From positions 27,044,001 through 27,108,000 of the forward strand of contig NC_090708.1 of NCBI RefSeq assembly GCF_040954835.1: 64,000 nt of DNA, written 5' to 3'. Shown piece after piece: positions 30,400 through 42,782 of this stretch. Position numbers and translations under genes: made by a program. Origin of the DNA: Lepisosteus oculatus. Lineage: Eukaryota; Chordata; Actinopteri; Semionotiformes; Lepisosteidae. The notes under the pieces are model-generated. The model was not told the DNA's origin and did not search any database. It saw only the letters and a program-made list of their open reading frames with translations. Numbering within the stretch: the stretch's first letter is position 1; each line of letters starts with the position of its first letter.

Positions 30400-33300
30400 C
30401 CTTAGCAGCTTCTTTCTACATGCAGACTCTCTCTTCCTGGTGAATAGCACATCACTGTAACAACAAGGGCAATAAACTCCCTGCCTTATGAAGCTGTGTA
30501 CCTGCCTCCTGCCTAGTCTGCATTGCTATTCCCTACCATTCTGGGTTTGGGGGTGATTTGTGACATAGGTGTCAGCCTCCTTTTGTTCCAAATTACTTTA
30601 GCAATGAAGACACTGTAAAACACTGAGCAGAAGGCAAGAACCATCCAACTGGGGTGAAACTCAGAAAACCAAGGAGGTAGCTACTGTACATACACACTAG
30701 AGCTGTGTCGGAATTGGTGGATTCCCCTAAACTGATGGACCTAGAGTTAGGGCCACAATTGCTAAACTACTTGAGCCCTTTATGGGTGAGACTTCTCCTT
30801 GAAAAGAAAATATTAAAGGCAGTTTGCCTCTTTAGATGTAAAGGGTCTATTGGAAGCACAGGCATGTCGCCGGTGGGAGTGTGATGAGTCAGCAAAAATG
30901 TAAACGAAGCAAGATAAGAGCAGACCAAATGCAGGTGTCAAGAAATGCCTAGGAACATAGAGAGGCTTAGTGGAACAGGCCTCAAAGCAGGGAGGCTAAG
31001 TTGAGCACGGCCACGGGAGAAGAGATTCCCATGATCACTTGCACCACTGTAGAAGCAGGGATCCAGCAATTCAAATGACTGGTCTGGTCACCCCATCCAG
31101 GCACTACATAGCGTGTGAAGTCACCAACCAGGCGTTGACCACTTCCTCTGGTGTTGAACCTCCAGCAGCTCTTCCTCTGGCCTCACACCCACATTGTTGC
31201 AGGCAGAGACCACAGTGATGAAACTCTTGGCAATCCAGAAAGGCTACCACCCCAAGTCCTCCCCCTGCCAGAGCCAGGCCAGCAGCCAGTGTGTGATGCC
31301 CCCACCAGTGAAGTCTACCACTCAGCCAGAGCCCTTCAAATGGAACTACACCACACTGTAGCAGAACCAGGCCATGGGATTAGCCTGGGACGATGACTCA
31401 GCACTTCAAGCCTTGACCGCAGAAGACACTGCGCAGAACACACCGTAAGGTGGAACCAAGAACAGGAATCAAGAGCAGCAGTTATTTGGACTGTGTGGGA
31501 GACAAGAGCAAAGGGTTTGGTGAAAAAGCAAGGTGACTGCTTCTAGGATTTTTTACAGAGATTTCAGGATGCTTTTGTAGTGACTCTGCAGGACCTAAGC
31601 AAGATATGGGCCAGACCAACCTCTTCTGCCATCACATTGAAACCATGAGACATGCCCAGTTAGACAGCGTGCGTGCCAGCTCTCTGAGGCCAGACAGCAG
31701 ACTGCTGAATGGGCCTTTGTAGAAATGAAAGAAGCGGGGATAACTGAACTGTTGGACAGCCTATCAAAGTCTCAAATTTTTATGGTGCACTACTGCTTGG
31801 ACTACCACAGGTTGAACACTGTCACATTGCAGGACTCCTACCCTCTGTCTAGGATTGATCAGTCTCTGGACTGCATGACCTGATGCTCATGGCTCTCATC
31901 ACTGGATCTCTGCAATGGCTACAGGCAGCTCAATTTGATGCCTGAAGCATGCCGGAAGACTGCTTCCTATACTGGACAACGATTCTTGCAATTTCTGGTT
32001 ATGCCCTTTATCCTCTGCAGGGCTTCCACCACAATCAGAGGAGTGATGTTAAAGGTCCTAAAATCCATTTCCCCGACATGGTGCCTCATCTATCGGGCAA
32101 CTTCATGGTGCATAGCAGCTCACACCCTCTACTCCCTTGGGCTGGTGCCTGAATGAAAGGTTGTCGCTTGCCTCAAGCTGCATCCAGAGAGGTGCCAGTT
32201 AATGCAGAGGGAGGTCTCATTCTTAGGCCACCACATTAGTGGAGAAGGAATTGCTACCCAGGAAGACAAGGTCAGTGCAGTTCTGAATTGGACAGCACCC
32301 CTCAGATGTAAAGTAGCTGATGGTTGAGTGTACAGAGGCAAGGCAGAAGGCCTTCGGCATGCTAAAACAGGCCTTGTGTGATGCTACAGTTCTAGATGCG
32401 CCAGCTCCTAAGCTACATAGACACAGATGCCAGAGATGAAGGACAGGAGCTGTCCTTTCACGGAAAACGGGTGAGAGAGAAAGAATCATTGCTTACTACA
32501 GCTGGATACTGACTCCAGGGGAACACAATTATTTTGTGACGTGCCAAGAACACATGGCTGTCAAGATCACAACTGAGTATTTTTTTGCCACATCTGTAGG
32601 CTTTCATTCATACTGTGCACTTGCAATTTTGCTTTCTGCTGACTCTTGTCTTTTAAGAAGCATGATGGTCAAGTCACATGCTGAATCGACAAACTCCAAG
32701 CTTATCAATTCACTTTGCAGAACTGACCTGGGGAGCGACATGGAAACACACATGCCTTGTTGTGGCGACCTAGCGCCAAGGATGATTATCAGTACTATGC
32801 ACAGTGAGATGAGCTGGAATGAGAGCTGTCAGAAATGAACTGTTCCTGATGGTTAGACAACATCAGAAGGACTTGGATTTGCAGCTGCTCTTGCCTAGTG
32901 CTCCTGGCCTGCTGAATGGTGGTGCTTGATTAAAGATTTGATCAAAAGTGTATGCTAGCCCCCCTCATTCTGAACCGCAAGCTTCAAACCCTGACAGCTG
33001 AAGGCCTAGAATAGATTGCCCATCTTCATGACTACCTGGAGACAGTGCACCAGATCGTGACAGGTATGCCCATGCAGCAGGACAGGGCTTCAGGTAAGAC
33101 TACAATGTCTGGGTAAAAGACCGACTGTACCCCCCCCAACACAGGGTCTGGGTGGATGGTTTCTGTTGAGTCCAGGGTCAGTGCTCAAAGCTCAAGGCTA
33201 AGTGGGATGGGCCTTGCATATTGATTGAGCGAGTGGGAGAGACGGCATATGCCTCCATGGAGCTGACTAGTGGTCCAACGGGAGTTGCTTTCCCGTTCTT

Positions 33301-33540
33301 CCCACTCTCCTAGATCAGAGCCACCAGACAAGCTAAAGCCACCCACAGAGGAAAATCATGAGGCAGCAGAGCTGGACTTCAAGACCTTCCCTTCATCCAG
33401 TTTCCAGGCACTGAAGTTTCAGCCCAAGCACCTTCCTGACTTTCTCTACAGTAGAGTCTATGCCACTCACAGCAAGCACATCTCTGGGATTTCAAAATGA
33501 TCCTCAGGGATGAGAATCAGAATAGGGGTGGGCTCAGTAG
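30400..33540 (+). mobile_element. decayed Ty3/Gypsy retrotransposon
   Basis: The 5' LTR end is read from about 30430 ('gggcaataaactccctgcct' with an AATAAA, then 'ctgcctcctgcctagtctgc') to about 30571. A degenerate primer-binding site (AGGTGTCAG where TGGTGTCAG would be usual) follows. Internal sequence with pol domains runs to about 33300, and a purine-rich run (AATAGGGGTGGG, about 33525) may be the polypurine tract. The 3' LTR is not clearly preserved. The gag part (30600-31550) has no readable motif. Confidence 0.7.
31600..33360 (+). pseudogene. Gypsy pol pseudogene (RT, RNase H, integrase C-terminus)
   Basis: Domains in order, spread over several frames. RT N-terminal part at 31600-31760 (EMKEAGI-like). 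RT core 31795-32150: YHRLNTVTLQDSYPLSRIDQ, SSLDLCNGYRQLNLMPEA, then QFLVMPFILC. The catalytic YxDD position reads YRATSW, so the metal-binding aspartates are lost. RT thumb 32165-32330: HPERCQLMQREVSFLGHHIS. RNase H about 32345-32600: VLSRKTGERERIIAYYS. Most of the integrase core is deleted between about 32830 and 33030. Integrase C-terminus 33030-33300: RVWVDG and WDGPCILIERVGETAYASM. Multiple stops and frameshifts make it long dead. Related to vertebrate Ty3/Gypsy elements. Confidence 0.88.
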
Positions 33541-33655
33541 TGTTCTGTTTCCCCTTTGCCTTTGCCCCATGGCCTGTTCCTTTGCAGCTTCTCCTCCCCT
33601 ACTGCACCCTATAATAAGGGAGCACCCATAACACTTGCTCTATTTGCACTGCATG

Positions 33656-34190
33656 TGTCACTATCGTAATCCCTCCTTTTAAGGGCGCACCAGCTCTTTC
33701 ACATTTTTGATGATTTCATGCACCTGCCTCCAATCCTGCCCCTCCTTATTGGGCGTTCTTGCTACTCTGGCTTCTGCACTGGAAGACGGACGCAAGGAGG
33801 CCCGCCTACCACCAAGTCGCCCTACGTCTGTGGCTTAGGGCATAGGCCTCCTATCAGCATCCTGACCCAGCTGAGTCCTGGACTCAGAGTGCCTGGCTTC
33901 ATCATCCTGTTTTTATTCCCCGTCCCTGTACAGCATCCTGTTCCGGTTTTTAACACTGTTTTGTCACATCTCAGCTGGATCACCCCGTTTGGACTTTTGG
34001 ACTTCCCCCATGGACTCCTTGGACTTGTTCACCATGGGTACGCCCCCCCAAGCACCAGTTCACCATCATCATGCCCCCCGTCTGTCAACCCCTCCTGATC
34101 CTCGTCATCTCCTCCCTGTCATCCTTTTCCACTTACTTTCGGATTATATCGTCTGTTTTCTCAGTTTTATAGGGTCCAGAACTACGCTTC
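33656..34190 (+). mobile_element. LTR of TGTCAC family, plus orientation, 3' truncated
   Basis: Begins TGTCACTATCGTAATCCCTC and runs parallel to the solo LTR at 2792-3348 through 'gacttcccccatggactcct' and 'tagggtccagaactacgctt', then departs before the terminal GGCTCCCGTTACA. It lies about 120 bp after the Gypsy purine tract. Whether it is that element's 3' LTR or a separate insertion is unclear, since the 5' LTR end of the Gypsy looks different. The two long frames here are LTR shadows. Confidence 0.75.
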
Positions 34191-34248
34191 GTTTAGACAT
34201 GGCAACCTATGGGAAACTGTTCTCCCCCTTTCTCTCTACCTGCTGTCA

Positions 34249-34395
34249 GTTCAATTCAATTCAAGAAACTTGGCATGACCAATGAATAAATCAGTGTTGC
34301 CAAAGCATATACAATTAACACAGCATCTACAGATATTTACAGACATTTACAATACAGACACAGCATAAGACATTTACATACTGTAAGAGGACCCG
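34249..34395. repeat. dispersed repeat ('tcaattcaattcaag...cagtgttgccaaagca')
   Basis: A widespread fish interspersed repeat that usually reads 'caattcaaggtgctttattggcatgac...'. A shorter copy is at 42508-42565. Confidence 0.65.
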
Positions 34396-34450
34396 GGGAA
34401 GGGTCATTTATAACTGGTATTTCCGGAACGGAAAGCTCTCTCTTTCCTTA

Positions 34451-34563
34451 TGTGGCCAGAAAGAGAATGAAGAAGATGATGAAGAGTTCAGTATAGTGCT
34501 CCTGCAGGCCTGGCACTCCCACGATGATGAACTCAGAACTCAGGTGATATTGGAGCTGCTCAT
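34451..34563 (-). pseudogene. olfactory receptor N-terminal fragment
   Basis: Starts ATG at 34563 with a receptor leader (MSSSNIT) like the intact gene, but goes out of frame within ten codons and ends at about TM1 ('ctctttctggccacat'), where receptor similarity stops. The acceptor-like CTCCTTCCAG context before the ATG is kept, and its first exon is at 36546-36640. The rest of the coding exon is gone. Confidence 0.85.
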
Positions 34564-36545
34564 GACTCAGAAGCTCAGGTATACTGACAGAAGAAGGGAG
34601 CCTGGAAGGAGTAAGAGTAAATGTGTTTTTTTATTTATGGTTTTTGGTTTTTCAATGTTACATTTAGTTCATCTTAGTCTTTTCATAAGACAATAATTGA
34701 ACTGGTGATTCGATTATTTAAATTAGTTTAGTGTGTCTTTGAGCTTTGATTTTTTCCCCACCTGTTTGAAAAAGTCTGCTTATAAACATTTCAGTTTAAA
34801 TGTTGCCACAATTGTAACCTGTCTGAAACAGAAAATGCAGCCCTTAAGATTTTCACGTTTTTGTAAAACTCTGTACAATCTATTATGCAGGTGACTTCTG
34901 TCCTATTGAAGACTTTAAGATCGATCAATATAAAAGCAATACTTAAGTTTAAGGGGTGGGGGGTAACTTGAAAATAAAATCCACAATTGGTAATTAAGTT
35001 CATTATTAAATGCAACTAGCCTATAAAATAAAATGTCATTTTTTTAATCTGCTCTTAACATAAATTAGGAAATATCTCATCTGAAAAAGATGTATGAATA
35101 AAATGGATATGGCAATTACAGTTTCACTGTAATTTGGTAGTTAGGGATTCCAAAGTTATCAGGAAGTATTGTTATTTCAGTTTTGCTTGACTTCGAGTCT
35201 CAGGTGAGATTTAGGCCTTTAAGCCATTGAAATGGCTTCTGCACATGATCCTCCATATCAATTTTGCACGTTGTATAAGAAAAGCTCCAAATGCCAGTTT
35301 TCTCTGAGAAATTATCTTGTGCGAAGGAAACATGGTTGATTTATAACTTAACCTGATGTTCCCCTATTTTAATATTTCAATATGATGGTGAATATTAAAA
35401 CTAATAGTGGAAGTATCAGTAGTAGCAGGAGAATGTTTTAGAATTATGATGATGATAATAATGATGACAACGATATGAACATATGAAAGGTTACAAACAA
35501 GATGAGGCCATTCGGCCCTTCTAGTCTGTTTGGTAGTTAGAGCAGATTGATCTTCCTGCTGTTTCTTGCATGAAGACATTGTATCGGCTTCAACAACATG
35601 GCTGGGTATCTTGTTCCAGATTCTTGTTCCTTAATTATAATTAAGCCGTTAATTATAATAATTATTAACAGCAGTAGTGGAAGTTTAAGTTTTGTTATTG
35701 TTATGAAAATCTAATGATGCAGTAAAAACTAAAACTCAAAAAGCAAAGTCAAATCTCTTTGATTACCAAACAACAGAGGTGGGTCAAGGAAAATATTTCT
35801 GCTACTGAAGCTCTCAGCTGAGATGTGTTCACATCCTGTGTCATTAATTCCCTTCTTCCAAGCAGGATGAAAGCAATGGGAAATATATTTTCAGCTGTAA
35901 TATAGTACAAACTGAGGGTTTGGAACATTCAATTCAGAAGATTTAGAATGTTTCAAAAAGATTTCTAATGTCAAATATTTCCACATTAAAAAAAACAAAG
36001 AAAGAAATTAATTAGTTCTATGTAAGACACAAACATATTTTCAAATAAAATGAAAATACAATATATTATTAATATTTTAATGTTAATATCAAGGACAATA
36101 CCCTTTCAATGTGTTGCTTTTCAAAGAAAAAAAATATAACACAGAGGAAGGCTTTTAATTAACTATTGCTGTAATGTATAAAACATATTATTAAAGAGTG
36201 ACATGAGACGTCAAAAATGTATATGTATGTGTTTCTTAACATATACAGCGTTACATTGACTTAAGATATGAAACAGGGTCATAAACATAACTGCTATTTT
36301 GAGTAGCATTAACTCACTGATATACAACATATTTATGAATATGTTAAATACAGTATAACGAACAATTTTAGAATGGTCTATTATAGATTGTAAATAAACT
36401 TCAGCAAAAATAGTAGCAGAGTGTGCTTCCACATATAAAAGATTAAATTTTGAAAGATTTTGGAGAAACCGTATTCTCTTATCTGATACAGCAAGCTACA
36501 CACACTGAAGGAAAAAAAAGAGTCAGTAAGTACAAAGTCACATAC
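34564..36545 (-). other. former intron of dead receptor unit
   Basis: This corresponds to 16511-18780 and 48215-49905. It contains the conserved block at 35135-35280 and the dispersed repeat at 35475-35640 ('gaggccattcggcccttcta', 'caacatggctgggtatcttg'), with (ATGATA)-type simple repeats at about 35440-35470. No coding sense. Confidence 0.5.
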
Positions 36546-36640
36546 TTGGAGTCTGAGTCTGTTCACCCTGCTCTTCCTGCACAGAACACAACTGCTGGAC
36601 AAGAAACTCTTCTTCTCAATTAAAATGGAGTTCCAATACA
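36546..36640 (-). promoter_or_regulatory. degraded promoter/first exon of dead receptor unit
   Basis: Homologous to 18781-18870. A donor-like CAAGTATGT is still present at 36545-36550 on the minus strand, but the TATA-like box has become TTTTAAT. It leads only to the 34.5-kb receptor fragment. Confidence 0.55.
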
Positions 36641-38369
36641 CCCAATAACTCTAAATAACAGCAGTATTTAGTATTTAACTCTATCTACAGTATGCATTCT
36701 GTATTATAACAACCATTCATTTTGATGATGGTTTCATGACAAGAGCCTATACAATATTCAGGATCTTTAACAGACTTACTGCTTTCTCAGGTTTTCCTTA
36801 GATTCAATTCAACTTCATACAGGAATCTTCTCTTCTATTGGCTAACATTATTGTGAGATCCCTCCCATTTACTTTATTTGAGACAAGTTCAAGGTGCATG
36901 CTAGCTGGAAGCACTGTGGGCTGTCACTTTTTATTCTCCTTATATTTCAGCACAGCTGTTATTTCTTTATAAACTTGCCCACAGACACACCTTAGTTCAT
37001 ACCAGTGATTTCATGTTGGGGTCTGTGACAGAATGCTTTTGAGTGTGTCTAATGTCAAAAATAGACGACTTGGTTTCTCCACATCAATATTGGTTATTAT
37101 GTTCATTATAATTTCAGGCACAGTGTTTGTTTTAATTGAATTGGATTAAAGATTTCATGAGGATAAGTGGTGATTGAGCATCTCTTAAACTACATTCTTT
37201 AGTAGTATTAAACACTTTTTTCTGATCGCATCTTCTGTGGTGGTGTTACAAGAAGGCATATTATAAAACTGAAATTTCAGTTTTCTTAAAGATTTCTAAT
37301 AATCATTCTGTTGCTTTGACAAGATATCTTTGGCCACTGAGCTAAGTATTTAGGAAAGCAGCTGGAAGGGTCCTCTCTGATAAGTAGCAAATCCAAAGCC
37401 TGTGACACAGTATTGTAAATAGTAGCTTAGCCCATTCTGATACTGTGCTTCCTGATTTGAGATTGTGGAGCAGTGCTCCTCTCAGTCAGAGACTCACAAA
37501 ACCATTATTTTTGCCCATAAATTAAGTCAGAGGTCACTGTGAATCACCCAGAAGATGAACGAACAATGAGGAACCTGCTTGTTGTACAAAGGACTATTTC
37601 TCATAACTAATCAACTGCTGTATTTACTTATCTTAAGTTAATGCACTACTTATTTTTTAGGATTACTCACTTGTGCTTATTCTTTTCCCTCTCCAACTAA
37701 TCTTGCAGTCTATTAACATTACCAACCACATGAATGTAATCATTGCTATGCGAGTCAGGACTTTAATTTTGTTCAAAGACGCTAGGCAGAGAGAGCACGA
37801 AAATAATTCTGCTAAACATTCTTTCTGCAGGGTGGGACAGTTGTATTGGTACCTTGCAACATATGGACCATAGGTTCTTTTCTTGGGCTGTTATGTGTAA
37901 GAGGTTTGAATTTTCTCCCTATGTTTATGTGGGTTTCCTCTAGATGCTCTGGTTTCTTCCCTCGGTCCAAAGATGTACAATACTGGTAGGTTAATTAGCT
38001 TCATGGGAAAATGGCCCTGGTATGAGTGCACTCATGTCAGTGCTTGAGTTTCCCCTGGATTGGACATATCCTACCTTGCATCCATTACTTGCTGCTCTAG
38101 ATCCCCCCACAACCATGGATTCTTTCTTGAACAGAAACAATCTTGTGTTTCCCAAACCAATTGTTATTTTTGCCTGATTATTGAAAACAGATGGAGTCCT
38201 TTGTTTACTTTATAAATATCCAAGCATATTCAATGAAAAGCTATAAGAGAGGCAATTCTACCCATAATTTTCTTTGCACAGACTATTTTTACAAAGTTCA
38301 GCAGTCTGTATGTCCATATGTAACAATACGATACCCAATGGTCACTACAATTAAACTTCTTTTTTTAAC
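36641..38369. other. intergenic duplicated blocks
   Basis: No gene. The stretch 37300-37830 is similar to 61900-63000 ('gtcagaggtcactgtgaatc', 'gatgaacgaacaatgaggaa', 'attctgctaaacattctttc'), which indicates duplication of whole units. Confidence 0.45.
37825..38110 (+). repeat. SINE-like dispersed repeat, diverged
   Basis: Same order of motifs as 26095-26335: 'tatgtgggtttcctctagat', 'ctcggtccaaagatgtacaa', 'ggtaggttaattagcttcat', 'cctggattggacatatccta' and 'cattacttgctgctctagat'. Confidence 0.6.
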
Positions 38370-38625
38370 CTCAGTCATGAGACTTTGTCTCATGAAGAGT
38401 ATATCTACAGATTATTTGCTTGTTGGAGCACATTTCATGAAAGGTGAACGAAGAATAATAAAAACAAAGACCTCTTCCTATCTGTGTTTTTATTCCAATT
38501 CATCTTAAAAAAATTGAACAATTTATTGCCTACAGCTGATAGTTCAGAACTACAAAGTAACCCAGACACCAATGATCTGGTAAGCGTTACCTACAGCTCT
38601 TAGAGCAAGCTGTCCTACTTCTTTT
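38370..38625 (-). other. conserved receptor 3'-flank block, copy 3
   Basis: Paralog of 14733-14965 and 3735-4083, with AATAAA at 38489-38494 on the receptor strand. It lies about 1.3 kb beyond the stop of the split receptor. Confidence 0.5.
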
Positions 38626-39914
38626 TGGAAAAGAGAAAATCTTTTTTTTGTAACAATACCTTTTTTCTCATATGTATGTTATTTTTACCTATTTCATGTC
38701 ATCTTTATGTCAACAGTAAAACAGTACAGACGTTTGAATCACCAAAAGTGTCATGCATGTGTCATGTGTACATTTCTTATTTATTTACATTAATAATGAG
38801 CTCATTTACAATATAAACATTTTTTGCAATTAAGCATCAAATGACTTAATTCTGAATGCTCAGATATTTCTTGAAAGTGACATCGTGTTGCAATACAATA
38901 TGAGTTATTCCTTACTGCAGTTGGAATAGCATAAAAGATTAATAGGAAGAAGTAATTTAAAATATCCATTACCTAGCTTTTGAAAAAATTGCAATGCATT
39001 TTAACTGAAATATAGTTTAGTTATCCTCAGGTGCAAATGATATACATTTGCAGAAATCAGTTTGATGAACTCAGTATTAAGAATGCAACAAAAAAGGCCT
39101 TAAAAAGGCAAGGTTTCTAGCTCCTGACTGGAAGGTCCTGGGTTCAACATCCGATAGGGGCAAGAGATGTAGCTTGCTCTAATTCCTTTTAGACAGCTCC
39201 CAGGTTCACTCAGCCTGCTTTTAAAATGAGTAAAAGGTTATGCCTTTTGGTGGTGATAGGCTGGCTGGAGTATGATGCTGGCCACATCACCTCAGATGGT
39301 CAAGAAAAAATCACCCCATTTCCCATTGGACTTTATGGCCTGAAAACAAACCTACCCTCCCCCCCCCAATTAATCTACCAATATGTCTTTGGACTGGAGG
39401 AGGGGAACTGCAGCACCTGGATGAAACCCCCATAAACATTGGGAAAACATACAAGCCACACACAGGCAGCATCCCAGGAATTGAAACTAGAGCCCCAGCA
39501 CTGCAAGGTAGCAATGCTAAACAATTGTGCCATTGTACCATCCAATGTCACAAGCATTATAAGATAATGTGTACAGGTAGTGTAGGCTATCAAAATACTT
39601 TATCATGTTTTTAGATATACAAATACATTCAAATAAAAAAATTTGGATTGTTGAGTAATGTGCAAACAAATGGGTCTCAAACACAACTCCTGAAGGTTCC
39701 TTCTGGATTTATTCCACCTGAACATTGTGGTTAATGAACTGAAAGAACAATTAGTTTCCTTATCTAGCCTACAGTGTACTGTAGGACACATGTACTGTAT
39801 ACTGTATGTGTAAATATACGACACTAGATTACACTATGGCCTCCAGATATTGTACAGATGTACTGTATTAACAGAATTGCTAAAGCAGATTGGACATTGA
39901 AATTCTTGAAAAGC
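38626..39914. other. 3' flank of split receptor with dispersed repeats
   Basis: No gene. It contains a tRNA-like or SINE-like fragment at about 39110-39200 ('ggaaggtcctgggttcaaca') and an inverted copy of the SINE-like repeat at 39355-39545. The remainder resembles other receptor 3' flanks. Confidence 0.45.
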
Positions 39915-40659
39915 TCACATAGTGGTGATAGTAGAATTATTTGCAATGTGGGGAAAAAGAGTTTGGAGCCTGAAGTATCGCTGGGCTGCTCTCTTGATTA
40001 ATTCCTTAAGCAATAAATGATGGGGTTGACAAAAGTGGTTAGGAAATGATTCAGCCCACCAATGAAGATGTGTCCATCAGGGGGGATATTTTCCACTCTC
40101 ATCCCAATATACACCATGGCAATGGACACATAATATAAGAAAACCACAGTCATGTGAGAAGAGCACATTGAGAAGGCTTTCTTATGGCTCTCCACAGTTT
40201 TCATTTTTATCACTGACCACACAATTCTGAAGTAGGACCACAATATGAACATGAAAGGCACATAGACAGAAATCATGACAAGAAACATGGAAAGATTGAC
40301 TTGTCCTGTAATCTCACCACATACTAATGACATTATAGTGGGGTAATCACAGAAACAGTGGAGGACATAATTAGAGCCACAGTATGTCATCGTCCTTGCC
40401 AGTACTATTGACAAAATAGGTGCAAGGTAGCCCAGCAGCCAGACTGAGGATGTCATTGTAATACAGACCCTGGGACTCATGATGGTGTAATGTAGCGGAT
40501 TCACTACATACAGATGCAGCCATTCAAAGTGTGTGTACAGACACGTACCGCAGGTAATTGGCTGCGGTATCGCGTATCATGACGCAATATGACGCGATAC
40601 GTGATTGGTTGACCGACAGGGGCACTCGTGGTCCGTTGGTCTGTCGTAGAAAGACTTAC

Positions 40660-40985
40660 TGTAAACGTCTTTACTGTGCCCGTTGTAGATATTGAATTTT
40701 ACCACTGAAGGGAAATCTTAGTAGCTGAGCATAAAAAGAATAGGAGCATACTGCAACGCGTGTGAAGGCCGTAAACGATATTAATTTTGGAACATAAACA
40801 TACAGTATATAGTTGGTCTTGGTACTTTAAAGAAAAAAATATACACCAGTATTCCATTTCTCCCTAAACATTTTAAGCTTCGAAGTCCTGATACCAGAGT
40901 CAACAAGCATACTTTTAGAATTTGATTGAAAGGGAATATAATATGGAATCGCGTATCTAAAGAATTTAATAACGGTATGATTAAA
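40660..40985 (+). repeat. subterminal inverted repeat, left copy
   Basis: Landmarks are 'accactgaagggaaatctta', 'ataggagcatactgcaacgc', 'gataccagagtcaacaagca' and 'gaatataatatggaatcgcg'. The same string occurs reversed at 46975-47310 and direct at 42783-43080. Confidence 0.85.
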
Positions 40986-41045
40986 GTCGTGTACTGCGAC
41001 AGGGCTGTGTAAGGCTGTTTCGCCTCCCTGTTCATGCGAATTGTC

Positions 41046-41110
41046 TTATAGCCTACTGGTCTAGGTGTGTGACTAACAACGCATAGGTTGTGTGTTTGAA
41101 TCCAGCTGGT
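41046..41110 (+). repeat. tRNA-like (Pol III promoter-like) segment
   Basis: This contains TGGTCTAGGTG (A-box-like), a CTAACAA stretch that could form an anticodon loop with AAC (valine) and GTGTTTGAATCC (B-box-like) at suitable spacing. A diverged second copy is at about 41610-41680, each followed by 'ttttaacaaacatttctt'. It is not a functional tRNA: I could not build a good acceptor stem. Probably a tRNA-derived repeat inside the transposon. Confidence 0.4.
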
Positions 41111-41127
41111 GCTGGACTCTTCTTTTA

Positions 41128-41910
41128 ACAAACATTTCTTCGAAAAAATAGAATAGCGATATTATGGACAATCAATTGACTTTTATATTTCAAAATATCG
41201 CAACATGATCGATATTTGCGATATTTTGAACATATCTTCCCTTCTGACAGCGGTTCCTGCTTCTATTGTGTGTGTGTGTGCAACAGAGTAAATTTTTATA
41301 GAGAAATGGAGGCTGGACAGTATGCGTTACAATATAAACATTTATATTGATTTAAAACGTGTTCTGATTTAAATCACAAACGCGTGTTTAATTATATGTT
41401 TTTTAATCATAATCAGGCTAATGCATTTCTACATTTTCTGTATGAACCAGCTTAGAGGTTCATACAGAAAGACAGCTTGTGTTTAAATTGAGTGTAAGGT
41501 AATTTATGCTTCTAAAGCCATGGTCAGCATTTATTATTGTACTGTGCTGTAAACTTTTTCTGTGCCTAGTCACATTATTTTATAGTGTTTCTATTGCGTT
41601 ATTAAATCCGGTGGCACTGTGTGTTAGTTTTCTGACTCCCATGTCACATGGTCTGTGATTGAATCCCATGGAACTATGACTTTATTTTTTAACAAACATT
41701 TCTTTGAAAAAATGAAACGTTTCCCTTGGTCAGAGATTAAATAAAACCTCACTTGCACCAAACAAATTTATATTTCTAAATATCACGACATGATCGAATT
41801 TAAGTTTTTTTAATAACAATGAATAGTCACCTATGCGTTACAAAATATACATTTATATTGATTTGAATCGCGTTTTGATTTAAATCGTAAACGCGTGTTT
41901 AAATATATGT
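41128..41910. repeat. direct repeats inside the large transposon
   Basis: 'catttatattgattt.aa.cg' with 'gatttaaatc..aaacgcgtgttta' occurs at about 41337-41398 and 41849-41908, and 'aacaaacatttct' with 'gaaaaaat' at 41128 and 41690. The period is about 510-560 bp, an internal duplication. A short (TG)n run is at about 41269-41281. Confidence 0.55.
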
Positions 41911-42507
41911 GTTTAAAGGCGATATACTGTATAAAAGCGCTGATTCCTATGGAGTGTGTTCCGCTGGGGATTCAAAAAAATTATTTTAAATAGGCTGATA
42001 AAGCTTAGACTACTGTAACTGTATTCTAGCCTGTATTACAACAGAACATTGGGCAATGCAACGTAAATTGCAAAAATGCACTTGGAATCTGTCCAAGCCC
42101 TCCTACAAAAATTATTTAAACTGCGACACTGATCATTCATCTCTAAATAAACTTTATTTTATATAGCGTTTTAAGCGAATAGGTAATTAGATTGCTCATA
42201 AACCTAATCGCTTTTTCTACATAAACACAGCGTGATTGCTCTCTGAAAATGCTTTTCCTTTATATTTACAGTAGGCTCAGATTTCAACTATAGATCGTAT
42301 TATTATAAACTTTCTTGGAAAAATGTATTTTATGTAAACCATGTTTGCTATTAATTCATTTAGGGCTAAAATACGTTCATTGTCTTCCAATCGAGTCGAG
42401 TTTACATTGGAAGCTTGCCACACCTGGACTGTTAAACCAACGCATTAGCACGTCAAAGCCCATTGAGGGTATTGAGCCAGTATTAGCTTTAGTAGTCCCC
42501 CCCTCTC

Positions 42508-42565
42508 CCCTCAATTCAATTCAATTCAAGGTGTTTTATTTGCATGACAGATGGGTACAAGCAGT
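42508..42565. repeat. dispersed repeat fragment ('caattcaattcaaggtgttt')
   Basis: A short copy of the repeat at 34249-34395. Confidence 0.55.
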
Positions 42566-42782
42566 GTTGGGTGTGTATATTGTAACGCTTACGGCCGACA
42601 GGCACTGTGTAAGAGCCGGCGTACCAGAGCAGCGCACCGAGGGAGCGTCTGCATTTATAACTTAGTTTTTAAAATTAGTCAAGCAATATGAAGCATCTCC
42701 TTTTACTTTTAAGTCCCTTAAATACATTGAGTACAGCTTTCTCAACACTTAAGATTGCTTTTGATACCATCCTCACACAAAG

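Noticed and set aside
33656..34190. Confident assignment of this LTR as the 3' LTR of the Gypsy at 30.4-33.5 kb
   Set aside because: The 5' LTR end of the Gypsy looks different and no polypurine tract directly precedes 33656.
33718..34285. Two overlapping frames of 98 and 126 codons as candidate genes
   Set aside because: The region aligns end to end with LTRs at 2.8 and 4.1 kb; Pro/Leu/Ser-rich translation is typical of GC-rich LTR sequence.
41046..41110. Functional tRNA-Val gene
   Set aside because: Box-like motifs are present but I could not pair an acceptor stem, and the segment lies in a duplicated repeat.
42315..42665. 116-codon frame in the large transposon as a transposase
   Set aside because: No DDE or DNA-binding motif; it runs through a known dispersed repeat.
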